NCBI GenBank assembly: GCA_002118135.1
Contig: BDIU01000035.1
Coordinates: 1-64,000, forward strand
Source: Trebouxia sp. TZW2008
Taxonomy: Eukaryota; Chlorophyta; Trebouxiophyceae; Trebouxiales; Trebouxiaceae
DNA: 64,000 nt
Direction: 5' to 3'
Position 1 is the first letter of the stretch. Each line of letters opens with the position of its first letter. Positions 47,917-60,100 of the stretch are shown piece by piece. The notes under the pieces are model-generated. The model was not told where the DNA came from. It made no database searches and saw only the letters and a list, made by a program, of their open reading frames with translations. The position numbers and the translations under genes are program-made.

Positions 47917-48187
47917 GTTTGTCTCGTGCAAATCAGCGCAGCTTGACAAACAGCATGAGCCTGCTGATCAAATGCTTTCACGGGCTTTTCCTAGAACGCG
48001 CTCCGTGCAGCCCTGTGCGTGCCATCCAAGTGTACAATCTTTGCCTGCACCGCGCCACGGCTTATAGTTTGTCGGATAATCAATTGTCGATCATATAGTC
48101 GCAACACAGCTGAAGACGATCCCAATCACTGCAACATACCAAAATTGACGCTCAAACTGATTGTAAGGGTTGAGAGGGGCCTCCTAC
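47917..48187. promoter_or_regulatory. Divergent promoter region ataxin-10 / importin-5
   Basis: Opposed start codons are 271 bp apart, so the two genes must share this promoter space. No element is diagnostic. The call rests on gene arrangement. Confidence 0.6.
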
Positions 48188-51100
48188 ATGATGGAAGCAA
48201 GCTACCAAGCGCTCCTCGCAGGGGATGCGGCGGCCTTCGAGGCGCTGATCCAGCAGCTCATGTCTGCTGACAATGATGGCCGCAAACAGGCAGAATCGCT
48301 GCTCGAACAGCTCAAACAGCACTCCACTGATCTGGTTATCGGCAACTTGATGCGCGTAATGCGGACATCACAGAACCCAGCGTCTCGGGATATGGGAGCA
48401 GTCATGCTGCGCAAGGTGTTCCTGCAGTTTTGCTGTTGCTTTTCACATCCTCACATGGCTATCAAAGGTATCTAACATGTGCCTTATTCCTTCAGGCTGT
48501 AGTCAAGGACTCATTGTGGCCCAAATGCTCTGGCAATGTTCAGGTACTGATTGCCTCTACATAGATTGTTGAATTGATCAAATGGTGATACCTGAGAAGC
48601 TAAACAAGCACCAGCCTGCCAAGTCTTATCAATGAAAAGGGGTCCTTTGTGCCGCTCAGGGTGCTGTAAAGACAGAGCTACTCAACTGTCTGCGTCAGGA
48701 GCAGAAGCACAGCACGCTCAAGAAGGTACATATGCATCCACAAAGCTCCTCAAGCTGCTTCATATTGCATACTACAACTGTATGTGGCAAAGTCAACAAT
48801 GCATACCATACAACGAAGGGTGCTAAAACAAGACTTATTCCTTGTGATGTTTAGCCTTGTGAGATGCCAAATCCCAACACTCTCATGCTTTGAATGTCAA
48901 CACTTGCATGACTGTGTTGTGAGCTGGTGTTGCAGAACAGTTCTCACCACCCTGAATGACTGACCCCAAGGCTTGTGCCTTCTGCAGATTGGAGATACTG
49001 TATCTGGTCTAGCAGAGAGAATCTACGACCTTGGCTCAGACTGGTCAGAGCTGCTGCCATTCCTCTTTGAGTGCGTACAATCTAACCAACCAAGGCAAAT
49101 GGAGAGCGCACTGCGCATCTTTGCCGACTTGGCCGGTTTCATTATGTCAGTGTTGCTACCTCACGTCAATGTCATGCGTGAGCAGCTAGCTAGGTGCATG
49201 TCACACCCAGAGACAGATGTCAAGATTGCTGGCCTCTCAGCCACCACCTGCTTCATCAGAGAACTGGAAGAAGACAGCGACAGGAACAAGTTCCAGGACC
49301 TCATACCAATCATGCTGCAGACAGTGAGCAACATTTTGAGCACTGAAGAGCAAGACTCAGCTGAGGAGGCTCTAGAGGCTTTTATTGAGATTGCTGAGGC
49401 TCACCCAACCTTCCTGCGCCGTCAGCTTGATGTTGTGGTCAACAACATGCTGCAGGTAAGCATCTGCTGCAGGGAAAAGAAAAGGAAACATTTACTCCTT
49501 TTAAAAGCCCACTCTGTGAGGCACCCTCAAGGAGCATCTGTGAGTAGATGCTGCTCTGGATCTGTTTCATGCATGTGTGCGTCAGTTTGATGTCTTGGTC
49601 ATACACATGCTGCAGGCGAGCACCTGCTGCATGACAAGAGGAAAAGCAAAGAAAAGAGAAGCCTGCGTTGTCAGGCGTCCTGGCAAGCCGCTGTGAGTAG
49701 AAGCAGCCTGAGAGCTGCTGCATGCATGTGGGTATGAGTTTGATTTTATGGTCATCAACATGCTGCAGGCGTGCATCTGCGACATGCACATCAGCTGGGT
49801 TTGCGGGCTATATATGTGCAGGGTGATGCGGACTTGCTATGCCCGGCCCATAGAAGGCTGCCTTTGTCATGTCCAGAGGTGTTGCTGACAAGAGGATGCC
49901 AGCAGCGTGCACAAAGGCTTTGACACACATAAACAGCACATCATTGAGCACAGCACAAAGCATGCGCTATGCAACAAACTCATGTCAAGCCCAATGCCAG
50001 CATCCAGTTGCTGCATGCTGAGACCTCCTTTTGAATGCACCTAATTTCAAGCACCAATGCTGCTCACTTGCACCAAATCTGTATAACATAAACAGCATGA
50101 GACGCTCTTGCTCATCAAGACAGCGACAGAAGCTGTAGGTGCCATCGCACCTTCCTTTCCAAGGGCATCGGTAGGCAGCAAAAGTGGCAGCAATGCAATG
50201 CTTGCAATGATATGCATTTCAAACTGGCAGCAATGCAATGCTTGCAATGGTATGCATTCCATTGCTGCCAGTATTGCTGCCTACTGATGCCCTTGGGCAG
50301 GGAAGGTGCGATGGCACCTACATAGGATATGCTTGTGATCAACAGCAGCATCCTAGGCTGCTTCTACTCACACAGGCTCCTTCTATGATGCTTAATGGCC
50401 TAGTCGCAAAAAGTTTCATTTTCTTTGCTCTGTGTTTGTACAGACCCTCTGTAACCTGTTGCATGTAGGTAGCACAATCCTCCCAGTTTGCAGAGGGTAT
50501 CAGGCAGCTGGCTGCAGAGTTCCTGGTCTGTCTGTGCGAGGCCAGGGAGAAGGCACCTGGCATGATGCGCAAGCTGCCACAGTACATCAGCCAGCTCTTC
50601 AACTGCATGCTGCTGTTCCTGCTGGATGTCACAGTAAGCAGCTGCTGTAACCATTTTGAGCATTTCAGCTTGTCAACTTCGTGCTGTCTGCTTTATGTCC
50701 AGATACACTGCTGTCTTCATATGACGTCTGCATTTATTGTCAAGAAAATTGTCCTTATCTCATATAGTCTGTATTCCACAAGGCCACTGCAGTCTTGATG
50801 CATAGATGGACCTGCCTGCAATATACATGGACTGTCTTCATGTCAAGACTTCACGATGTTTGGGTTGTGAGACACTCAAAGCTTCTGAGGCCTTGACCAG
50901 ACTTCCAAAAGCTTCCTTGCACCTTGAGACCTCTCAGGTGTAAGCTTGACAGGATGCTTAGTACACACAGCAGTAAGCCACACTTTTCAATTCTTGAGGT
51001 CATTCACTGTTTTTCCTTGAGCAGCAACATGGTATGAGCAAAGGCACATGCAAAGTCTGCTGTAGCCAAATTGTGCTGCAGTGTAAAAAGGCCTCAGCAG

Positions 51101-54100
51101 CCATTGCCTGTGCCTTTCTCATACAGCATATTGGCCAATGATGCTGCTCTGAAGAAATGCTGCTCAACAAATCACCTACACTTGCAGCATGCAATTGCTG
51201 GTGATCAAGCGGTCAGACAAAAGTTGCACACTGCGCTTTTTGTATTCTTGCAAAATGCTGATTGTGACGCGTGGGAAGTTCTGCTCTGATGGCTTGTCAT
51301 AAAGTTAAATTTGTGAAAGTCCATCAGAGCAAAACTTCCATGTGTCATAAATTGCAAAACTGTGAGAATCTATCAGAGCAGAACTCCCATGCGTTCCCCC
51401 AGCATACCTTCATGTGCTATGACGCCACTAGCAAGCATCAGTGTAATGCTGAACAAATGATGCATTGGTTCAAGCACATTCAAGACAGCCTATCTGCATG
51501 ACAGGTCAAGCCAGACTAGCACTCACTGAGAGTAATGCGTGACTGCATCACAGGAGGACCCAGACTGGCCACAGCAGATTCAGACCAGGATGAGGTCCCA
51601 CATTCAATGATCCCACCAGCAGCATGTGGTTGAATAAAACAAAATTTGTGGCAGGTTCAGTCATGGACAGAAGAGCATGTTTGCATTACAGGATGAGCCA
51701 GATTGGCACTTAGTCGACTCAGAGCAGTATGACTCCCCAATCAGCAGACTCAGAGCAGTATAAGGCGTATCAACAAGAGCGTATGTGCTTTACAGACCAA
51801 GCCAGATTGATGTGAGCAGAGGAAGAGCACTATCAAGCATACTCAAATCACAGGATGGACGAGACTGGCACTGAGCCAACTAGGAGCAGTACAAGTGCCC
51901 GTGTTCAATGGCCCAAGCAGCAAGCACTTGCTTGACCTGGAATGAAAGATGAATTGTTTTGGTGTCAATTGTCGTCAGGAGAGCATGAATGTATTGCAGG
52001 ATGAGCCCGATTGGCACTCAGCAGTTTCAGAACAGTACGAGGCAGAAGGCGAGGGCGAGCTATACGAGTTTGGTCAAGAATGCCTGGACAGGGTTGCCCT
52101 AGCCCTAGGCGGCAAAACCATGGTGCCCTTGGCGGAACAGGCCCTGCCCCAGCTGATGACTGATAGCCGCTGGGAGCAGCGGCATGCAGCCCTAATCTGC
52201 TTAGCCCAAATTGCTGAAGGCTGTGCCAAAGTGATGCTGCAGAATAAGCAGGTCACAGGGTTGGTGCAGATGTGTCGACAGGCAAGTTGATCTCACTCCC
52301 CAGAGCACATGCTGCAAGTGTGAGCGAAAGTGATGCCAAATTGATGCTGCAGAATAGGCAGGTCACAGGGCTGGTGCAGATGTGCAGGCAGGCAAGCTGC
52401 TTTCACTCTCTCAAGTAGACAGGGCTGCAAAACACTTTTGCTCTCAACATGGGCACATGCAGTGAATTGTGTGCGAAGCTGATGGCCCTCTCTTGTGCTG
52501 CCTGTGCTGCGAACGTGCGCCCTGTCATGCGGAACCTGGGCATGCTGCGCCACAGACCCCATGGGTGGTGTTTCAAGCTGATGCCACTCCTTTGCGCAGA
52601 CTATACTTAAAGTGTGTGACTTGTTTTAGGAAGTCTGGGTGTTCTGCATCATTGCCTCCTTCTAGCATACTCCAGCCGCTGTTATGCATTGAGCAGACTG
52701 ATCTGAAAGCATATGTCTTGCTCTGGGAAGCCTGGGCACATGCTGCGCTGTGGCTGGTATGTTTGAAATGAACAATGGTTGTGGACTACAAGGAAGAGGT
52801 TATGTCTGGACCGCCTATATGATTCAGAATATAGCGCCTACAAGTTCTGTATGGTGGACCGCCTTTTGTGAACCAGGTGTTCACCCCTAATGCATGCCTT
52901 CCTATGATGTATTGACAAACTGTCATGCTGACTCATAGGGCCTGCAAGACGCTCATGCCAAGGTCCGCTGGGCAGGGCGCCAAGCTGTAGAGCAGCTGTG
53001 CACCCCTGACACATGCCTTTCTGAATTGTTTTGAAACAGTATCATGCTGACCTGTAGGGCTTGCAAGATCCTCATGGAAAGGTGCGCTGGGCAGCCTGCC
53101 AAGCGGTCGGGCAGATGTGCACAGACCTAGGCCCAGACATCCAGAATGACGAGCATGCCACCATTGTGCCTGCCCTAATCAACGTCATGAAGGATTTCAG
53201 CGAGCCCAGAGTGCAGGCCCATGCTGCTGCTGCCATTGTCAACTTCAGCGAGAACTGCGATGAGGAAATATTGACTGGCTACCTGGATGACCTAATTACG
53301 CAGCTGCTGGGGCTGCTGCAGAATGGGCAGAAGCTTGTCAAGGTATGCGTTGATGATCAGGGAGTGCTGGGTATGCAACGCTTGTGAGGGAAGCAATCTG
53401 CAGGTGTACCTCATTTCAGGCTGGATGCTGATGCGTGCTGCGCATTTCTGTGTGCCTCACATGCAAGTGACAGTGCAGTGTTATTGTGCCCATTAACACT
53501 GCACTGTCACTTGCATGTGAGGCAGGAGCAGGCATGAGCCACGAATAACAAAGTCCATGTCTGTCAGGGGAAAACTCTGCTCTGCATGATGGCAGTGTCC
53601 AAAATCAGCTGTCAAAATTGTACAAGCAAACCACGCACTGGATGGGCCTGCTCAACAATTGTAGTGTAGTAAAAGAGCAGCTGATAGCCTATGCCTTTGT
53701 CTGTTCTGCAGGAAGGAGCTTTGACAGCCCTAGCGTCTGTAGCAGACGCAGCAAATGGGCATTTTATCTGGGCTATGACACAGTGATGCCCATGCTGAAG
53801 CGCATCCTGTAAGGTGCTAGCAGCAAGGCTGAGCAGCTGTTGAGGGCCAAGGCTTTGGAGTGCATGCCCATCAGGGACACTTCATCTGATAGTACGCCAC
53901 ATTGATGCCGGTCACTCTTTTGCTGAATGCAGGAAGGAGCCTTGATCGCCCTAGCCTCTGCAGCAAGTGCCCACTTTGTCTGCTATTGCAATACAGTGCC
54001 CATCATGCTTCTTGTTTTTGCTAAATCTGCTGTCATCTGTACTGCAGGAAGGAGCTTTGACAGCTTTAGCCTCTGTAGCAGACGCAGCCAATGCCCATTT

Positions 54101-57100
54101 CATTCGGTACTATGACACGGTGATGCCCATGCTGAAGCGCATTCTGTACAGCGCTAGCAGCAAGGCTGAGCAGCTGTTGAGGGCCAAGGCTTTGGAATGC
54201 GTCTCACTGGTGGGCATGGCTGTTGGCAAGGATCGCTTCAGGGCTGATGCACAGGAGGTTATGGCCTTCATGCAACAGCTACAGGTCAGCACACAATCCG
54301 CCATCTAGTAACACTTAGACTGATAGTAATGTTGATATGACACTGACAAACCACATGGCAACAGTGGCAATAACAACAAGTCCCTGGTGGGCATGGCTGT
54401 GGGCAAGGAATGCGTCAGGGCTGATGCACAGGAAGTTATGGCCTTCATGCAGCAGCTTAAGGTCAGTACACAATCTGCCATAGTGACAATAAGACCAACA
54501 GCAATTCAGATACGATACTGACCAATTACAGAGCAATAGTGGCAATGTCAATCAGTCCCTAGTGGGCAGGGCAGTGGGGGAAGAGCGCTTTAGGCCTGAT
54601 GCACAGGAGGTCATGGCTTTCATGCGGCAGCTGCAGGTCAGCCCACCAGCCGTGATACCAAAGTTGACACCCATCAAACACATAACAGTAACAATAACAG
54701 CAGCAAGGCTGCGCAGCTGTTGAGTGCCGTTGCTTTGGAATGTGCCTGACTGCTGGGCATGACAGCGGGTAGAGAGCGCTTCAGGGCTGATGCTCAGCAG
54801 GTCATGGCTGTCAAAGGCCTTACAGCTGAGCCCTGGGGCACTTGCTCTGAGCTCCTGCCTTCATGAATTTGACCTAGAGGGTTGTCTTAAAGTTGAGCTG
54901 AGAGCCACAACGGCATTTTTGCCTTTGAACTTGTGCCCTCATGCATTTGCAACAACCGTGACCTTGCAACTGGGCTTAGAGACAGCGTCGCCTTTGAGCC
55001 CTGCTCTCTTGTATACTTTGCAGCGGTTGCGCTGGCATTGGGCAGCAGCACAAAGGAGGCGCTGGCTTTGAGGCTTGGGTCTTATGTATGGCACAAGGTG
55101 GCCCTGCAATTGAGCCCAGGCACAAAGGCGGCATTGACTTTGAGCTCTTGCCCTGATGTATGCCACGCAGCAACTGCCCCGTCATTGGTCCAAAAGCACA
55201 CAGACAGCATTGCCTTTGAGCTTCTCTTGATTGGGCACACAGAATACCTTGTGGGCTGAAAGGCATACAGCCATGTCTGGCTGTAAGTGCCAGATCATTG
55301 TCTGGCGCAAGGTTGCCCTGCTGTTGAGCTCAGGCGTAAAGGTGGCATCGACTTTGAATTCTTGTCCTCACGAATTCAACACATCAATTGCCCTGTCGCC
55401 GCACCAAGAGGCACAAAGGCATTGTTGCCTTTGGGCTGCTACCCTATGTCTTTGACGGGAAGGCAAGCATGCAACTGGGCTCAGAGGCACAAAATAAGGA
55501 TCGCCTTTGAGCTTCTGCCTTCGTTTGTACAGCACAGAGGCTGCATTACATGTGGGCCCAGAGGCATAGAGGCAGCCAGAAGCTGCTTGCTCACAACAGT
55601 GCTTTGCCACCGGAACTGCCACCTGAGACTGTATGACACATCTGCCGAGCCTTTTCAGCAGCCATAAGCTTGCACCAGCTCTCGTCCAACAATATGGCTG
55701 CGCAAGAGGCTCAGTAGGTACGATATACATCAGAGGCATGTCACATGGCACGGCTCCCCTGGGTCTTGGCAACAGAAAACAGTAGCTGATATGTGCCCTT
55801 ATTGCTGTTGCTCTGACGCTCAGACCCACATGGCGCGGCAGGCAGATACATGCTGCAAGCTAGGGCATGTGCTGAGTGGGTATTCTCACACTTCACATCA
55901 TTTGTTCCCCAAGAAGTGCTTGTGAAGTGTCTGCGCTGCCGTTTGGATTGGCACACACTCATGTCTTTGTTGCAGAGCTCACAAATGGACCCTAATGACC
56001 TGACAGGCAGCTACATGCTACGAGCTGCAGCATGTTTCTGCAAATGTCTACGGGCAGAATCCTTTGCTCTGCCTGCCAATGGTCATGAATCACAGCAAAC
56101 AAGGCACAATGAAAGTCGTCAACGCTGTTGCTGCAGAGCTCGCACCTCAACCCAACACCCAACAGGCAGCTACATGCTGCAAGATTCTGCAAATGCCTGG
56201 GGGCAGAATTCTTGCCCTACCTGCTCATGATTTATCAAGGGCGCAAATAATGTGCACAAGGAACCCAGAGCTCACATCTAGACCCTGATGGTGCCCTGAT
56301 GGCAACAGGCAGCTACATGCTGCAAGCTACGGCGCATTTCTGCAAGTGCCTTGTGTCAGAGTTTCCACCTTACCGCACAGTCAATACAGCAAGCAAACGA
56401 CGCACATGGCCTGACTTTATAGAACTAAGCTTTGCATTATGTTGCTGTTGCAGAGCTCACATCTAGACCCTGATGACCCAACAGGCAGCTACATGCTGCA
56501 AGCTGGAGCACGCTTCTGCAAATGCCTCGGGGCAGAGTTCCTGCCCTATCTACCCATGGTCATGCCCCAGCTGCTTCAGTCAGCCAGTCTTTCACCAGAT
56601 GTGACTGTCAGGGAACAGGACGACACTGGTGAAGACATTGAAGAAGATGACGAAGATGATGATGAGGTGAGGTGTTGTCCTGCTGTAGCATTATGTGCTA
56701 TTTTGTTCAATGCAGTCAGCCTGACCAAGCATCCTATTTTGCACTATGAGAAATCACTGCGCTGAAAACCCATGTTTGCCACGCTTTCCTATGCAACTGC
56801 GCTTACCCAGCCCCCTGTTGTGCATTAAGAGAGAAACGCCATAAGTCCAAATTTGCAAATTTGATCCTTCCCAATGCAGCTGGGCTGATCAGAACTCTTG
56901 CTGTGCAGACTGAGACCCTGTACTATGGTGACCGTAAGATCAGCATCAGGACCAGCGTCCTGGAGGAGAAGGCAACTGCCTGCAACATGCTTTGTTGCTA
57001 CGCTGACGAGCTTGAAGTTGGCTTCTTCCCCTATGTCGAGCAGGTGACCTGCAGCCCTGCACATCTGCCGCAGATTGATGTCGCAAACTAGCAGCAGCAG

Positions 57101-60100
57101 CTGCTCTCCTGCAACCTGTGTTTGTTCCTCTGCCTTTCATCAACCAAGGCTGCTGCAGCTTCACCCGTCCTGGTCGACATGAGGCAGCCTGCATGACGAA
57201 GTTTGTACCTTCATCATGATGTTGCTGCATCAAGATGTTGCTTCAGGTTTGACTGCTTATGCTTCAGCATCACCCAGAATTTTCTGAGCACAGCAATCAC
57301 TGACATGCAACCTCTGGCAAGTCAGACCCTTTGTTTTCAATGTGCTGTTCATTAGCAGTTCCCGCTGGCTCATCAGCATTGAGGCGCACAATCATGACTG
57401 TACGCTGATGCACATGCTGATGTATCCATTAATGATCATGAGCACCCATGCCCGCAGGTCACGCAAATCATGGTGCCGCTGCTGAAGTTTTACTTCCATG
57501 AGGAGGTGCGACAGGCCGCCGTTCAAGCCATGCCAGAGCTGCTCAAAAGTGTGTATATGGCTGTGTCGGAGGGCAAAGCTGGCGGAGCTGACATGCAGTA
57601 TGTCAGAGACATGCTGACGTACCTGTGGCAACCCCTTATTGACTCCATGGTCAAGGTCAGTCTTGATCCTCTGTTTCCCCGTGACTTGCGTCCAGTTCAT
57701 TGTGACGTTGTCCTCAATCATTGTTTAGAATTCCATCATGTCTAGAGTTTCCATGTCCACATTTGCATTTTGCATGTCAAGTTTGAACTTCACACTTCCA
57801 TTTTGCACGTTTCCATGTTTCACATCATGTTTATACTTCTAGTTTCCATATCATGTGCATTAGCTCAAGAGCTGGTTGTATGATGACTTCATCCACTGCT
57901 GTTGAGGGTGACCATTGTCATCTTCCACTGCTGTTCATGACCTTGCAATGCGCCTGTGTTGTACATCTAAACTTTGCAGCACGTGTGGCATTGCTTAGAA
58001 CGACTCCTTGAGTGCGCTTGATTGCCGACAACGACTTACCCACAACAGTGCCTCCTTCTCAAACCCCTTCTGGATAGAAGGTCCTGTAGCACCATCTGAG
58101 TGTGACGCATCAACTGATCTGTCTATCACATACATAATGCATGTGGCTGCTCAAGGCTCAGCATGTACACCTGAAACCCAATGTTGACTTGCCACAAACA
58201 GGAGCCTGATTTGGAAATCCTGGCAACTCTGCTAGAAGCAGTGCAAGACATTGTGCAGCTGGTGGGCCCAGAGTGGATGACCCGGGAGCAGCTAGGCTTC
58301 AGGGCTTTGAGCACTTCAGGGCACTTTTGCAGCATTCAGCACACAAAGTAACATCTCCAGCTAAATACTAACATGTGCCCTTCAAACGCAGGAGCCTGAT
58401 TTGGAAGTGCTGGCCAACATGTTGGAAGCAGTCCAGGACATTGTACGTCTTGTCGGCCCAAATTTGATGACCATGGAGCAGCTAGGGCAGGGCTTTGAGC
58501 GCTTCAGGGCAGTGTTGCAAGACAGCGCCAAACGACGCAAGGACAGATCCAACATCGAGACTGGAGAAGACTTTGATGAAGACGAAGCAGAGGCCCTTGA
58601 GGTGTGCCTTGCATGTTGCCTTCAGAGGCAAATTGACTTACATAACAGCAGTGTCATTGCGTATCATGGACATAGCAGCACAAGGACAGGCCCAATATCA
58701 CCACTGGAGGAGGCTTCAATGCAGATGAAGCATGAGCCCTTGAGGTAAGTCATGGATGCCCATTAGACAGTGTTTGGCATATGTGTTAACATTGCATTGT
58801 CATTGCTTGACGTTGAGCAATTCAGGGCGCTGTTGCAAGACAGTGCCAAGAAGCGCACAACCAGGCCCAACACCACCATTGGAGAAGGCTATCATGAAGA
58901 TGCACATGAAGCAGAGGCTCTGGAATTGTGCCTTGCATGCTGTGATCAACACCGCTTCAATGCATTTCGCATCTTTATAAGTCTGAGGCCCTTGCAGCTG
59001 GGGTCGCATCCTGCAATACTAATCATTGAAATGTTGTTTGACTGCAATGACATAATTCTGCCCACAATCTGTGCTGCTGACACAGCAGCTATGTTCTCCG
59101 TATCAGTCTGTGAGCAGGCCCTGGCATTTGGTCAATAAGCTGCATGGGAAAGTCCAGAATTTCTGATGTAATGGGCATGCAAAATTGCTGAGTCTGTTAT
59201 TGCTGCTCTGAAAATTGTTTTGATAGTGGGGTATGGTACTGAACCATAATTGTGATGTTCACTGAGCTGTTCAGGACAACACCCAGCTTCAAGAGCAATT
59301 ACTGGATCCAGTGCGAGTTGTTTCTGCCTTTGAAGGGCTGCACTCATCAGCAGATTTTGTGCTGCATATTGCTGTGACATGCTGGTCTGCTCCAGGGTGA
59401 CAATGAGCTGGAAGAAGAATTGTTGGATCAAGTGCAGAGCTGTCTAGGCGCTGTCTTGGAGCAATTTGGGGACCAAGCCATGCCCCTCATGGAGGGCCTT
59501 ATGCCACAGATAGGGGCCCTGCTCACCCCTAAGAGCAGTGTAGAAGAGAAGAGAGTGGGCATCTGTATCATGGACGACATCATGGAGCATACGCAAGAAG
59601 GTCAGTGTTTTGCCACTTGTTAGCACTGATCTGCCTTGCTTATTGTCAGCAAGTGCAGTGTACAGACTCTTGTGCGGCATTACCACAAGTCATCCAGGGT
59701 GTCATGTGTGTGTGATGCTGGTGAGACTCTGTTCCCAAGTGGTGAACCCAGCTCTTCTAGCATTGTCATTGATGAACTCTGTGGCTGTGCAGATGCCAAC
59801 AAGTTTGCTGCACAGATCCTGCCATTGCTGTTGGATGGCTGCAGAAGCATTGAAGCCAGCATCAGGCAGTCCGGCTTGTAAGGCCTAGGCACTGTTCAAG
59901 AGATCTTCTGATCAGCAACACATGTGGCTGTGCAGATGCCAACAAGTACACTTCATAGAGCCTGCCCTTGCTGTTAGATGTCTCTGTACGGCCTGGGCAC
60001 TAGCATGACTTTGCTACATGTGTGTAAGGCACCTCATGCAGCTCTTGATAAGCGCAGTGGTTATGCACGTGCCAACAAATACGCTGCACAGATCCTGCCC

